Assembly: GCF_901709675.1 (NCBI RefSeq)
Contig: NC_051108.1
Location: 2,108,001 to 2,172,000, forward strand
Source of the DNA: Syngnathus acus
Taxonomy: Eukaryota; Chordata; Actinopteri; Syngnathiformes; Syngnathidae
DNA length: 64,000 nt
Reading direction: 5' to 3'
Shown here: positions 46,021 to 61,354 of the stretch, piece after piece
Layout of the letters: each line of letters begins with the position of its first letter
How positions within the stretch are numbered: position 1 is the first letter of the stretch
Position numbers and translations under genes: made by a program
Notes under the pieces: generated by a model
What the model was told of the DNA's origin: nothing
Database searches by the model: none
What the model saw: the letters and a program-made list of their open reading frames with translations, nothing else

Positions 46021-49000
46021 CTATTTCACAACATGGCTTCGGGACGCGGTCCTCTTGTGGGATTTACTCGTCTGTTGCTTGCTTCGCTCGTCCTCGGCTC
46101 CTGCAGGGCACGAAAAATAACAGTAATGCATTCAACGCTACTGGCCCATTATGCTAGCAAGCCATTAGCTTCTGGACCAACACTATACCTTGAATGAGTC
46201 CCTTCTGGCGGCTTTTAACGAGACGCGGCACGGTACCGTCGGACGCCCCTGCCTTCTTGTTGCGTACGGCCACGTGTGGCTGCAGCTCGCACCTGCGTGT
46301 GTGACACAAGGTTAGAATTCCAAAGCCAAATATCCCAAAATGATGAAAAATGTACGAAAGAAAAGTAAATACTAATTTTGGGGACTCACTTGGTAAATTT
46401 GACCGAGGCTAGGATGTGCTCTGGTCCACTCTCTTTAGGAGTCTGTAATAGATGAACACAAAAGACCATCAAAAAACAGTTTCCGTGTAAAAAAAAAAAA
46501 AAAAAAAAGAGTAGATGTTAACCGCTGTGGCGGCGCGGTGGCCTGAGTTTCGGTTTCCTCTTCCGTTTCGGCTGGGGCGTGGGGGTAAAGCTGGTTTGGA
46601 CCAGGCCGCCGACGAGCCCGCGTGGAAGTCTGCGCAGCCCAAACCTGCCGAGAAAAGTCAAAAACCAACAAAACAGGTGATTTTTTATTTATTTTAAATG
46701 CATCAGTCTTGCATTGCCACCTGATCCAAAGAGAACAGGAGGGAGTACACACCAACAATGCTGGTGGGGACCACCGCCGCCGCTGCCACCGCGCACACTG
46801 ACGATGACGAAGACGAAGAGGAAGAGGAGGAATGGGGGGGTGAGGGTGGCGGAGGGGGGCGGGCGGGTGTATGGCTGCCAGGGGGACGCAGGACAGCACG
46901 GTGATGGTGGGGAGTCGGGCGTCTCTTCTCCGCACTTTTGGTGTCTACAGAGACAGACACACCTGCTGACGAACATGCGGGAGTGGAGGGGGGGACATGC
47001 TGAGGGGCCGCCCGGATCTAGCGAGGCGCAAAAACGGCTACTCACCCTTTGTGGGCCCGGCAGATTTGCGACCGCCGCCTCGCCCACCGCGGCTGCCGCC
47101 AGCGCCGCCCGTTTGGTTCTTGGCGTGCGGCGGTGGGCACCCGAAGGCGAAGCTGGGCGTGTTGGGCGTCATGGGGGACGGCGTCAGGCTGCTGCTGCTC
47201 TGGCTGTTGCAGCGCACCCGCGCAAAGGACCCCTCGGGGGTCGGGCCGCTCAGACCGCTGCCAAGCCATTGCCATTAAGAGTGTGTCCAAAATGGTGGCT
47301 GTGTGTGTCAACTCACTTGATGAAGGTCTTGGGCGGCGACGCCTTGCCGGGGTGCTGGTTCCCCTTGTTCGGCGGGTGTGTACCTTGGTGGGCGCTCGGG
47401 ACTTTGGTGTTGCGGAGTTGCTTGAGCACCCATGCCCGCAGGTTGCCCAGGCAGCTGTGCTCCGAAAGCACCAGCCGCGGCCACGGGTTGCACTCGGCCA
47501 TGTCCAGCGCCGAGATGGCCACGGAGCGTCCCACCTGGTTCGGGGAGCTGTGAGGCTTATGCTAAAACCACAAAATCATCTTTTTTGACAGATGCTGTAC
47601 CTGTTCAAAGATTTCCGGCGTGTACTTGAGCGGGAACGATGGGATCAGAGGGGGCGTGGCCCGCCCGTTGTCATGGCACGCCGGTGGGATGGCGTTCAGA
47701 GTCTTTCCCGTGTTATAGTTGCACTCTAACGTATAACTAAAAAACAGCAAAGACCCGCTTTTGTTTTCTGATGTATTGTGGTGATGTCATCCTTGTGTTT
47801 TTACCTGTGCAGGATGCCGATGGCTTTGTGAACGGCGACCCGTCCGCTGCCTTCCTTGGACTGGCCGTCGCGTTTGTCCCGCGCGTACATGTTCTTCTCA
47901 GAGAAGTTGCAACCTTGGAAGTCAAAGTGCGGGGAATTGAGGGCGATCAGCCTCGGGTATAGCACGTTCTCCACCTGTGCACACGGGAAGAACCACATAT
48001 TATTTTCCGCTTGGCTGCAGCAGCTTTTTGAAATGGCCTGGTAAGAGTTTACCTGCTGGCTTTCAGTAGGCAGATTATTTCCGTACATGAAGCAGCCTCG
48101 CTTGGAGGCGTGGCCGTGCAAGTCCACGTAATAGGCCACGCCCCCCTCTTTGTGTGGAATGGATTCCAGCTTCTCTTTTTTTGCCTCCAGTGGCGTCGGC
48201 GGTGCCACTTTTGGCGGCTTTGGCGGTCTACCTGGCAGTACGGCAGCCGCGACAATCTCAGAGTTGGACAAACTGCTGACATTGTTCTTTGCCGTCCAGC
48301 CGTTGTGCGCCGTCGCCGCGGTGACCTCAGTCTGCGGAGGGGTCGCATCCTTGGCTGCGTTGCGCTGATTCAGGCTGACTTCCAGGGCGGTGAGGGCTGG
48401 AACCTCGTGTTCATCGCTAGCCTTTGTGGGCGTTCTGGCCTGCGCATTTTTGTGTGCCGTGCGATTGTGCGAGTGGTGGTAGAGCAGCAGTGCTTTGGCG
48501 CCGTAGATGGACGGGTGCAGCTCGGGGCTGGGATTCATGTACTGCCGGTTCAGGTTCACGCCCCGTGAGTCGGTCCTACACATTAAAAATATTGAGACTG
48601 TGCAGGAGTACCTAATAAAGTGCCCTTTTTGCGAAACAGCAGGGTACATTGCTCTGACCTGTAGTGGCCTCGCACAACGCCATCCGGGTTGAGCATGGGG
48701 ATGAGCTTGAAGACAAACATGTTTCTGAGCGCGTGAGCTCGCGGGTCGTCTTTCTTCAGGATGAAGTCCAGGAAGCCGTTGAAGACGAACGAGGACGGCG
48801 TCTCTCCGGGGTGCACGCGGCTGCTTAGGAAGAACACCTACCAAGCAATCAATACGTGTGAGTTTTACAAACTAGCCAGATATTCGCCACGCCTACGCTA
48901 AGGTGTATTTGTACCCTTTTGTTCTCAAAGCGGTGAGGTCGAAGCGTGTCGACATCGGGGAAGAGCTGCGGCAGCCGAGGTTCGCGCTCGTCCATCATTC

Positions 49001-50041
49001 CGCTGCAGTTGGTCACAGTGAGGAGGTCCACGCGGTTGCCGTCAAGAGAGCGACACAGCAGCTCGCGTCGGTAGTACACCTCGTCTGGAGAGCTGACACA
49101 CAGGGCACAGCGGGAACGTTACTATTCATTTATTTTTATTTTTAAGCATGCCGTGTTACCTGGCAGGACCGAGCCGTGCCGCGTTGCGGTGCCTGTCGTC
49201 CAAGCACCGCAGCATCTCCTGACACTCGGTGTACGAGAAAGGGAAGCAGAAGGAGAAGAAGGTGGTTGCACCTCGAATGTCCAGCAGGCGGTGAGTGAAG
49301 GACAGTATGAACTGGCTCCGTACAATCTGTTGAAGCACGAGAGGGGTGTTATCATTAGCAATAATAATGATGCTTAATTTTTGGTACCTCAATGACGGGT
49401 CTGTCTCGGATCCTCTCCCATTTGTTTTTCCCAGGTAAAGTCCGAACGAGTGGCGCCATGCCTTGACTGTAAAGCTTCCTCTGGTTGTTCATGTTCATCA
49501 CATTGAACTTGAGCAGCCTTCCAGGGGCTGCGCCCTGCACGCTGAAGTAGAACCATGACCTCAAACACAAAATTTGACATAATCAAACAGCAGTCCTTCA
49601 TGAAATTTTGTCTCATAAAATTGCAACATGTTCCCTGCAATTATGATTAATTTTTCTTCTAGAATTACAAAATCACACAAATAATAATGAATCACTGTTT
49701 ATCAATTTGAATCTCACAATATGACATTTTAGATAATAGTTTGACTTTTTGCAGATTTTATTCCTGAAATATTACATTTATTTTTTAGGGTAAAATTGTT
49801 GTGTAATAAAAATAACATCCAACAGTCACCTGTTGCCATTCTCGTGTTCCGTTCCGGCGCAATCGTGCTGCGTCCAAATGTTAAACTCGTAGTCTGGGAT
49901 GTTGACGGGGGATGCGGCCCCCCCGAGTTGAGTGCCATCATTAAGGAGGCTCGGTATATGCTTGTTCACCTTCTCCACATGGGCCAAGTTGCCAGAGTCG
50001 AACTTGGAACTGAACACAATGTTGCCAAAGCGAACCTCCAT
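46021..50041 (-). CDS. agbl5: Cytosolic carboxypeptidase 5 (AGBL5/CCP5)
   Basis: CCP5 is an M14D zinc carboxypeptidase that removes the branch-point glutamate from polyglutamylated tubulin in cilia and neurons. Exons in transcript order: 50041-49830, 49559-49388, 49326-49160, 49092-48915, 48837-48659, 48575-48053, 47974-47805, 47736-47601, 47534-47317, 47257-47046, 46944-46753, 46644-46523, 46442-46390, 46292-46189, 46100-46021. The phases give 905 aa (human 886). The N-terminal beta domain begins [20 protein letters not shown]. The catalytic core has the zinc motif [32 protein letters not shown], the zinc histidine in [12 protein letters not shown], and the catalytic Glu in [11 protein letters not shown] disordered insert of about 110 residues splits the core. 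The C-terminal third is low-complexity (Ser and Pro runs in exon 11) and least certain in its splice choices. Confidence 0.94.
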
Positions 50042-51827
50042 GGCCGAGAGAGGAGTTTCCTCTTAGGACGTTTTCACCCTCTACAAAACCTAATCAAACT
50101 TGACAACAAAAATACAGAAATACATTAGTGAATAGTAAAATATTTAAGTCATGTTAAAATCATGGACTTTCAATATTTGATCCAGTGGTCACTCAAAAAT
50201 AATTGATGTGCAATATTTGTAAAATTATTTGTAAAAAAAAAACAAATCCCCCCCATTTCAAAACTCAAAAATATGACTTTATTAGACTTGGGCCGGTGGA
50301 TGTGACAATATAAATAGATAACAGCGACACCCAGAGGCGGGAGCAAAAACTACAACCACGACCAAATGACACTTGCATTTGACAACATTTGATTATTAAC
50401 ATACCACATAATGCATGAGAATGTGACGAATGTGATTGTTTCCAACGAATCCGATCATTTTTATCCTGCACGACACAATGGCTCAGGTTCGGTCCCACCA
50501 GCGCCTCCACGACAAACAGCTGACCCACAAAACAAGCTCAGGCATCGGGATTTAAAACCTCTCGCGATGCCACATCCGCCAGACAAGAGAGTTTGATTTT
50601 TATACAGTCCGATTATTAAATATCTTAGATACTACGTTTATGTTCTTTGGTCCCTGAACGCCCCTTGACGTTACTAAGCTACAGGGGACAACTTAGCTGC
50701 CGAGCTAGCGGTCGTTGCTAGGAAGAAAGGACGATCGCTACGGTCCTAATTCACATCGTATCTCCTCCATATCGTTGCTGGTGCAAGACCAAACGATCAA
50801 ATATTGACCCGATCGATGATGTTATTGATCGATATCCGTATGTTTTGATGTCATGTTGCCGCCCCCCTTTCTCCCTCAAACTCTTCATTTGGTCGCTGTA
50901 CATGAGGCGTTCAAGGAACTCCTGAAAATGCCAATATGCAGTCTACGACCTCGTGTATTTTTTTTTTTAATGATGTGATAAATCAATAAAATTAGACTTT
51001 TAGTGTCTGAATTCGCTCATAGTTTTGACTCAATTACCTGATGAAATGTAAATTACAGTATCAATGTTCCTTTGAAGCGATTTATCCCACGCAGCATCTT
51101 TTCCATGACACGGCCCATTTAGGGTGGTAGAGAAAAAGGCTCATCATTCAAGCCATTTAGCTTGCTTTTCCAATTACTCTGCCATAGTGAAATGACAAAT
51201 TTGATTGAGTGCATCCCCCGGAAGTAAATGTGACGTCTTGGGGACGTGCTCCATATCTATTTTTCAAAGCGTCCCTGCTTTTGTCATAGCTGTGTTACGT
51301 TGACATCAGGCAAATATGAGAACCTATCTACAATGAAGCGTTCAGGTGGCTCTGTAATAGTGATGTGCATTCCAGTTCTTTTAAGTGAACTGATTCTTTA
51401 GAATCAGTTCATTCAAAAGATTCATTCAAAAGATTCGTTCAAACGAATCGTTCAACGATGTTTTGATTGGCGAATATAAATACAAGGGTTAGGGTTAGTG
51501 AGCGAATCACTTACTAAAGTGATTCGTTCTTTTTTCAGTTCATATGACTTCAACCAGTAGGTGTCGGTAATGCGCATTGAAGCGGGTCATCCGACCTTTG
51601 GGTGTCGCTAGTGAGCTCAACGCATTGATAGCATGTCGTCTTGTTTCAGGGAGGAGCGGCCAGAGTGTTCCGATCTCACGTCAGACGGCGTGACCGACGG
51701 CGGCTCCGGTCTATGATCGCTTAACGTCGCCTGGGCCGCTAAAATTAAACCCGGCACGTTCGCCCGGCACGAGAAGGAGTTGGATTGTCATTTCTTGTTT
51801 TGCGTAGCGGCGACGGACTGTTCCAAC
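50042..51827. other. Divergent region between agbl5 and selenoi
   Basis: About 1.8 kb separates two divergent start codons. It probably includes an agbl5 5' UTR exon, the selenoi 5' UTR at 51640-51827, and a repeat-derived inverted structure near 51370-51530. No coding exon was found. Confidence 0.5.
51370..51530. repeat. Inverted-repeat-rich element built from GATTCGTT/AACGAATC motifs
   Basis: The motif GATTC(A/G)TTC recurs four or more times in both orientations, including AGTGAACTGATTCTTTAGAATCAGTTC and a matching GTGATTCGTTC arm near 51520. This resembles small non-autonomous DNA elements common in fish. The boundaries are approximate. Confidence 0.5.
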
Positions 51828-54800
51828 ATGGCTTTTCTGTACGAATACGTCACACAAGAGCAACTCGCAGGCTTCGACAAATACAAGGTAGTATGCTAAG
51901 TGGCTAGCCCCTGTGTGTATGAATGCAAGCAAGCAATTATGTGTGAATGAGGAAACGTATGTGCATGTGTATGTGTTTAACGCAGGTCACAACCTGCAAT
52001 ATCTGCAGAAAGCAATTTGTACATCAATCCGTAGCTGTTATACTTCATACTGAGCTCCTATTTGCTCAAATCTGCCCCTTTTTGACAGCAATAACAATAC
52101 TAATTCTAAACTTCATTTGCCCTGCAGTTTTCTCTCAATTTAAGTGAGTCACGTGTATGCAATGCATGCTCTATGAATAGAACTGCCTTGTTTAAAATAG
52201 CATAATGGAAACATTCATAAATGGCAAATCTAAAAGCTCTCTACAAGTTTTTGAAGAATTAAGACAGCAGTTCGAGCTTGTACTGTGATCACACGTCTCC
52301 CTGCGGTTTCATCCTTCCTGTTGCCTTCCAAAATTAGCATAATGTCACCACGCTTACTTAGCATCTTCTGGTTGTAATGACAAAGTCATCTATTGACTAT
52401 TTTTAGTCATATTTGTAATTTCATTGCTATTATCAAATCCACAGTTTTTGTCACTCAAAACTAAAATGAAGTCAAACTCCCCTTTATGTCTCCCTGGTAC
52501 AATTAATTTGTATAATTGATATTTGATTTGCATTTTCAGACCCTGCCAGAATATTTCCTTTTCAAAACACGCTTTTAGATGGTGTCTCAGGAAATTTGCA
52601 TGATTAAAAGACGAAACAAAACTGCAGGTATCTGCAAAGGTGACGTGTAGACAAATGATAAAGCAAAGCTAGACTTTCAACTGCCACGCCAAGACTATTA
52701 GTAATTCCAATGAGCTGTATTTGTGCGCGTGTCACTGACAACTTACAACGTGTGTGTTTGCAGTACAGCGCAGTGGACTCCAATCCTTTGTCCATCTACG
52801 TCATGCACCCTTTCTGGAACTTTGTTGTGAAGGTGAGAAACACGTTTGAGCGTGTGTTTTGACAACTCCTGTGACACTCCCTGAAAATCTTGCATCATCT
52901 TTAAATTGCCTTTGGCAAATATGGCCGTCGCTATCTATTCCATTTTGAAGGGAATTTGATCAAAAGTGACATCAATGAGAAGAACTGGGAAAGAAATGTT
53001 TTGAAATGTTCTTCAAACATGGAAGAGACATTCACCAGTGACCTTGAATTTCTGGGTTAAAAAAAAAAAGATATACACAAAAAAGGCTGAAAGGGCGTCG
53101 CTTGCTAAAGCACACTTTTGTTTTTCATTGTAGTTTCTCCCAAAGTGGTTGGCTCCGAATCTTATCACGTTCACCGGCTTTATGTTCCTGGTGGTCAACT
53201 TCCTCATGCTGGCCTTCTACGACTACGACTTCAATGCTTCAGGTCTGTTCACAAAAATAAAATCTTCCAAAATTAGCTGAGGTTTGCTAAATAATGTGCA
53301 CAATCAATTAATTTGTGCCCGTTTGTTTCAGCCATTGGACAGGATCATGTGCCTAGCTGGGTGTGGGTGACGGCGGGGCTCTTCAACTTCCTGGCCTACA
53401 CACTAGGTGAGGAACCTTGCGTCTCCTCCCTCCTCGCGATGACGTCGCCTCCGCTTTGCAGACGGCGTGGACGGCAAGCAGGCGCGCCGCACCAACTCCT
53501 CCACGCCACTAGGGGAGCTGTTTGACCACGGGCTGGACAGCTGGGCCTGCATCTTCTTCGTGGCCACCGTCTACTCCATATTTGGGCGTGGCGAGAGCGG
53601 CGTGGGCGTGGCCACGCTTTACTACATCCTTTGGGTGGTGCTCTTCTCTTTTATTCTGTCACACTGGGAGAAGTACAACACGGGCGTGCTCTTCTTGCCG
53701 TGGGGCTACGACATCAGCCAAGTGGTGAGCTTGAGGAAGCGGCATGTCACACTTATGACTCAAATGATTATTTATTTTATTTTCTTCTTCTTCTTCCCTC
53801 CAGACCATCTCCCTGGTCTACGTGGTGACGGCAGTGGTAGGCGTGGAGACCTGGTACCAGCCCGTCCTGTTCCACTTCCTCTACAGAGACCTTTTCAGCT
53901 TCATGATCGTTGGTAAGACGCATACATCGATCACATTTTCGAGCAAGAGTCTTTACAATACGAGTTTTGAAAACCCATTTGATGCTTTTCAGCCTGCTCC
54001 TTCGCAGTGACGTTGCCCATGAGCCTCGTCAACGTCCTCAGGTAGGTTTTGCCGTCGTCGTGACCGCTAGTTAGCACGAGTCCAACTTAGTCGCGTTTGT
54101 TCAGGGCGTACCGCAGCAACTCGCTGAAGCACGAAAGCGTCTACGAGGCCTTCCTGCCCTTCCTGTCGCCCGTGCTCCTCTTTGCCATTTCCACCGTTTG
54201 GGTGCTCTTCTCTCCATCCGAAATCCTGGAGCTACAGCCCAGGCTCTACTACCTCATGGTGGGCACGGCCTTCGCCAACGTCACGGTAGGTGTCTTCCAT
54301 CAACGCTCTTTACGTTTTGTCATTATTATCAAGCAGACTTTGTTTACATGTTTGTGTTGCAGTGCAAGCTGATTGTGTGTCAAATGAGCAACACGCGTTG
54401 CCAGCCACTGAGCTGGCTACTGGTGCCGATGACCGCCGTGGTGACGCTGGGCGTGTCGGGCCTGGTGGCCGACGAGACGCGACTGCTGTACTTGTGGACG
54501 GCCGCCGTCGTGCTGGCGCACATACACTACGGCGTGTCGGTGGTGAGGACATGACTACTACACTCGATTTACGAGATTAATTTGTCACGTGGCGGTTATT
54601 TAAGTGTTCTTCTGATGGCTTCATTATTTAGCAAGTCGACTTTTGTTTATTATTTTGCCAGGGGACATTATTTGGCAAGTTGTTGTGAGTGTCGTTATTT
54701 GGCAAGTGTCACTAATTTCCTTCCCTTGTGTGCAGGTCCAGCAACTCAGCAACCATTTTGGCATCATGGCCTTCTCACTGAAGAAGCCTCGCAGTGATTG

Positions 54801-54846
54801 ACATGAGGACGAACGAATCGGCTTGAAAGGAGCAGAAGAAGTTTAG
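51828..54846 (+). CDS. selenoi: Selenoprotein I, ethanolaminephosphotransferase 1
   Basis: EPT1 makes phosphatidylethanolamine from CDP-ethanolamine and diacylglycerol in the Golgi/ER membrane. Exons: 51828-51887, 52764-52832, 53134-53242, 53332-53406, 53462-53724, 53804-53912, 53993-54041, 54105-54285, 54363-54542, 54736-54846. The protein is 401 aa including Sec387. The CDP-alcohol phosphotransferase signature D-G-x2-A-R-x8-G-x3-D-x3-D is complete in [20 protein letters not shown] followed by GLD. About ten hydrophobic segments follow the family pattern. The TGA at 54799-54801 is read as Sec: [21 protein letters not shown]-stop. This matches the position and style of the human Sec tail (NSD-U-LGMEEKNIGL), and a SECIS lies downstream. 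Ordinary gene finders would stop at the TGA and lose 15 residues. Confidence 0.95.
54799..54801 (+). other. selenoi: Recoded TGA (Sec387) in selenoi
   Basis: The TGA is followed by 14 open codons sharing an E-x-x-I-G-L pattern with human SELENOI, then TAG. Its position from the start, codon 387, equals the human one as I recall it. Confidence 0.88.
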
Positions 54847-55439
54847 ACTCTCCCCGCTCCTTTTCTCTCTCTGCTCAACGACATGTCACCCTCGTTACCG
54901 CGGTAACCGTATCCTCCATCCATGAGGGATGCCCCAAAACACGCACGCACACATAGCCACCCGCCTCAAGTTTTTTTTTGTTTTTTTTGGTGATTGGGGG
55001 GCTCAAGGAGGTTCGGCTTACCTCATTGGAGGATCGGTCGGTCCACTGTGTCGAGCCAATGAGGTGCGAGTGTTTCCTACGGAAATGTGTTCCATTTATT
55101 GGCTAGCGAGCCAATACGCGCGCCCCCCCCCCCACAGATAAACAATATTATGGTATTATGAATGTATAATAATATTAATAATAAGCCTTGATGAAAACTC
55201 GGAATTCAAAAGTTTTTAATTTACTCTTTAATGCAATCATTATTTTAATATTTGCGGTTATTTGGAAGTAGACTTGACTAATGGATCCTGCGCGGCGGAT
55301 CATATTTATTCCGCTACACGCTGCCGGTGATCAGACGCGGATGATACAGGGAAGTGTCGTGTCTTTCACGCTGATTCGTTCTTTATCCCCCCCCCCTCCC
55401 TCGTCTTTCGTGTCGTTGGGTTGCCGTGGCGACGGCAGC

Positions 55440-55506
55440 CGCTTGAATGAAGAGTGCATCCCAAAAGCCGTGCCACGGAACGGATTCACTCTGAGGGGAG
55501 CAAGCG
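55440..55506 (+). promoter_or_regulatory. selenoi: SECIS element of selenoi
   Basis: All SECIS parts are present. Helix I is CGCTTG (55440-55445) with CAAGCG (55501-55506). The non-Watson-Crick core is ATGA (55447-55450) with TGAG (55492-55495). Helix II is GAGTG-x-ATCC (55452-55461) with GGAT-x-CACTC (55482-55491). AAAA lies at 55463-55466 in the apical loop, 12 bases after ATGA. It lies about 590 bp after the TAG, upstream of AATAAA at 56066-56071. This element recruits SBP2 and EFsec to decode the TGA. Confidence 0.88.
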
Positions 55507-56065
55507 AGCACACGCCCGCCGCCTGGCCTCTTTTGTTGGTTTGTTCGTTCGTTTGTTTGTTTGTCATAAAACAATTTTTTTTTTGTATAACTAATGTGTG
55601 TCGGTGTCGTCAGCAAGCGTCAAGCCTGCAGCTCTGCTACTAATGCCTGGCAAACGGGACGCGAGTGTTGAGGGACAGCCTGCATGCCTTTCAAGCACAT
55701 CGAGTCGAGGAAGCTCAAGTTTGTATGTATGTGTGTGTGTATATGTGTGTATATATGTGTGTATGTTGAGATAAGGAAAGAAACTGACAGAATACACGAG
55801 ATGAACACAGACGTAATGCGTCTATATAGAAAAGTTTATTATGAGCAAATGCGATCAATTCATGACTGAATTGTGTGGTGCTCGGTACACTTCATAATGT
55901 TCCATCCTAACATTAGAGAGAAGAAAGAAAACCTCATTGAGTGTAATTTTTTTTTTTCAACCACTATGTTGGACACCACTGTGTTTTTTTGTTTTTTTTT
56001 AATTAAAATGGATGAAAAATGCCTGTAAGTGCTTAATACTTCTAATCAGTTGAAAATATCTGATG

Positions 56066-56071
56066 AATAAA
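56066..56071 (+). terminator. selenoi: Poly(A) signal, selenoi
   Basis: AATAAA after the SECIS and before the hsp90 promoter. Confidence 0.55.
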
Positions 56072-56329
56072 TGCTACACAAACTGCAACGTGTCAGTGTG
56101 TGTGTGTGTGTGTGTGTCACAGCAGCTGATAGCAAATAAATGGCAGCTGGAAGAACTTGCAAGGCGTGTGCTGGGTCGAGGGGCCTAATGGCCAGCCGAG
56201 CTATCAGGAAAGTTCTCGTCTTGACTGACAGGCACTGCTTGTGCCTTTGCTGCCCTACAAGGGCACGTCAACTTTAGAGCTCTGGTGTTTCACGCCACAC
56301 GTAACCCCCCACCCGGTAGTGCTCGTATC

Positions 56330-56381
56330 TTCTGGAACCTTCTGAATGGGTGCTTCCAGAAACCCCCACTGAGGTATAAAA
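56330..56381 (+). promoter_or_regulatory. hsp90aa1: Heat-shock elements and TATA box, hsp90aa1 copy A
   Basis: TTC-TG-GAA-CC-TTC at 56330-56342 is a three-unit HSF1 site, followed by TTC-CA-GAA at 56354-56361 and TATAAAA at 56375-56381. A non-coding first exon follows and ends at a GTAAGT donor near 56503. The coding exon begins at 56993. Confidence 0.8.
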
Positions 56382-56992
56382 AGAAACCGAGGTGTCGTGG
56401 GAGTCTGCATCGTGTCCAAAGACACTCATCGGAAGGAGCAGCAGCTCAAAACTGAGATTCAGAACTTCTCACAAAGGAATCCAACGCAGATTTCATATTC
56501 AAGGTAAGTCTGGAACACGCAAATCTAACACTGTACTAATTTTGGGCTATTTTATGAAGGGAAAGAAAATAATTGACAATAATATTCCATGTTGACGAGC
56601 TACATTGAAGCGTGGACTGAACACATGACCTTAAGAGTGCAATGGCGGACACCGGAGTAGCAGGAATAACGAGCAATTCGTGACAATTTTACACGCTACA
56701 ATCTTCACCGCATTCAAATAGACTTATATTTTAATTTAAATCAACTTTGACATGGAGGTGTTAGATAACCCATGGGGGGGGGGGGGGGTCAGAGGTGTTT
56801 GATTGACAGGAAGAACACGTGCTCTTCCACCATATGCAGCTGCTCACCCACCCCAACCCCCCCCACCAAGCCATGTGGTGGTCTTTATCGAGTTTTATTT
56901 TAAAGAACAGAACATTTGTTAGCATGTTAGCATCTGTCTCACAGTTCTTAGGTTCAGATTTGAATTCGATTTTGTTCGATTTGCTTTGATAG

Positions 56993-59826
<2,834 letters not shown>

Positions 59827-60018
59827 ACTATCGCCTGCTTTCATAGTACTTTTTTTGTAACTTATTATTTAAGTAATTTGTTTCCAAACAACAAATATTT
59901 AGAACCATAGCTGATTATGGGAAACCCACACAAAACAAATCTTCATTTGGTTTGGAAATATATATGTAGCTTATGTGTTTTTGTAAAGTTTTTTTTTAAT
60001 GAAAGCTTTCAAATTTGT

Positions 60019-60024
60019 AATAAA
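60019..60024 (+). terminator. hsp90aa1: Poly(A) signal, hsp90aa1 copy A
   Basis: AATAAA about 190 bp after the stop codon and roughly 115 bp before the heat-shock elements of copy B. The two genes are tightly packed. Confidence 0.7.
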
Positions 60025-60136
60025 ATAAACGGAGGAATACAAGGAACTTTCTCCCTTTGCCCTTTGTATTGTATAATTAACTCTTGCCTTTATTAGTCAC
60101 AAAGTGAGGTTTACTACGTTAGATTTTTTTCCAATG

Positions 60137-60355
60137 TTCCGGAATGTTCCTGAACGCCGCGCGGTTTGCCCCCACCCCCTTCGATGACATTTCCGCTTCG
60201 ATAGATCCCGCCTCCTTTTTCTGATTGACAGCCAATTCAGGCCAACCAACGTTCGATATTTTGCCGGCATCGAGGAACATTCTAGAGAGTTCCAGAAGCT
60301 CTAAGCTCAAACCGACGCTTCTCGAACACTCTTCTTTGAGGAAAGGCTATATAAA
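60137..60355 (+). promoter_or_regulatory. hsp90aa1: Strong heat-shock elements and TATA box, hsp90aa1 copy B
   Basis: TTC-CG-GAA-TG-TTC-CT-GAA at 60137-60154 is a perfect four-unit HSE. A five-unit array GAA-TTC-GAG-TTC-GAA lies at 60275-60297, and TTC-TC-GAA at 60319-60326. TATATAAA is at 60348-60355. A non-coding exon ends at the GTAAAG donor after 60435, and the coding exon begins at 61355. This array is denser than that of copy A. Confidence 0.85.
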
Positions 60356-60435
60356 CCAGCTCAGCAGTCCAGTTCAGTAATTATTCCGAGCATTTTGACA
60401 TCGGGATCTACTCTCCCAAAACACGGAAGACCAAG

Positions 60436-61354
60436 GTAAAGTAGCAAAACGTGTTTTATCCTGCTAGCTAAATCATTATTAGCGCTCAATTTTTGCAAAT
60501 TCATCTCACATGTAACGAAAAAAAATCGCGGGATATGTACTTTTTTTTTTTTATTATTCGAATAGGTTTTAAAACATAAAGGAATGCTTTTATGTTTTGA
60601 TTATAGATAATCCTAATCCATGTTTTGGTGACTGAATTCCAATGAAGCTGCCGTCTTCGCGTAATATTGTTAGCAGTTAATTGGATTTTCAATTCTTTCC
60701 TTCTCCTTTCAATGTGTTTTATTTACTTGCGATAAATATATTCTTCGTTTTTAAACGATACTTTTGATAGACGACCACATGGTCCCAGGGAGTGCATTTG
60801 CCAGACTAGTATTACATGTGACCGTTTTAAAGCGACATGCCACGCAGTTTTAATATTTTTACACACAACAAATGGTCCAAGAGACGTTTTGCCATATCGT
60901 GAATCATTCAAATTTCAAACGAGACTTTCCATTACAAAATCTCAGAGTACCTTCTAGAAACTTGTAGTTCACTACTGAATTCGCTAGGTGGTGACACCGA
61001 GCGTTAATGATGACGTGTAAAGCAACCGCCTGTCAAATATAAATCCTAGTTTACGTCATCCGAGGTTACGAACGGTAGAACAAGAAGGTCACGCGGTTAA
61101 TAAAGGCTGTATCATCTAGTAGTAGAGAAATTAAACTATCAAATCAAACTTTTAAGACAAAAGTGACTTTAGAGCAGATTGCAATGGGATTTTTGCTTCA
61201 AGGATAGATTAAAGGAGCTGCAGGAGCAGTCTGTTGCGCCACCTGCTTTGGGAGAGCTCTCCTGGCCATATTTGTCATCAGGACAAATGCTATAGAAAAT
61301 GGATGAATAATCTTGAATGCTTATTTTAATAAGCATATGTTTCTTGTGCCGAAG
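60436..61354 (+). other. First intron of hsp90aa1 copy B
   Basis: Non-coding AT-rich intron between the 5' UTR exon and the start exon. Near 61293-61306 is a short fish repeat tail (CTATAGAAAATGGATG). Confidence 0.6.

Noticed and set aside
46714-47553. 279-codon plus-strand open frame
   Set aside because: It is antisense to agbl5 exons 9-11. Its length comes from GC-rich, Ser/Pro-coding sequence on the other strand, and it has no recognisable domain.
54922-55004. Alternative SECIS for selenoi starting at ATGA 54922
   Set aside because: It has ATGA, AAAA and TGAT at tolerable spacing, but the flanking bases do not pair. The element at 55440-55506 pairs throughout.
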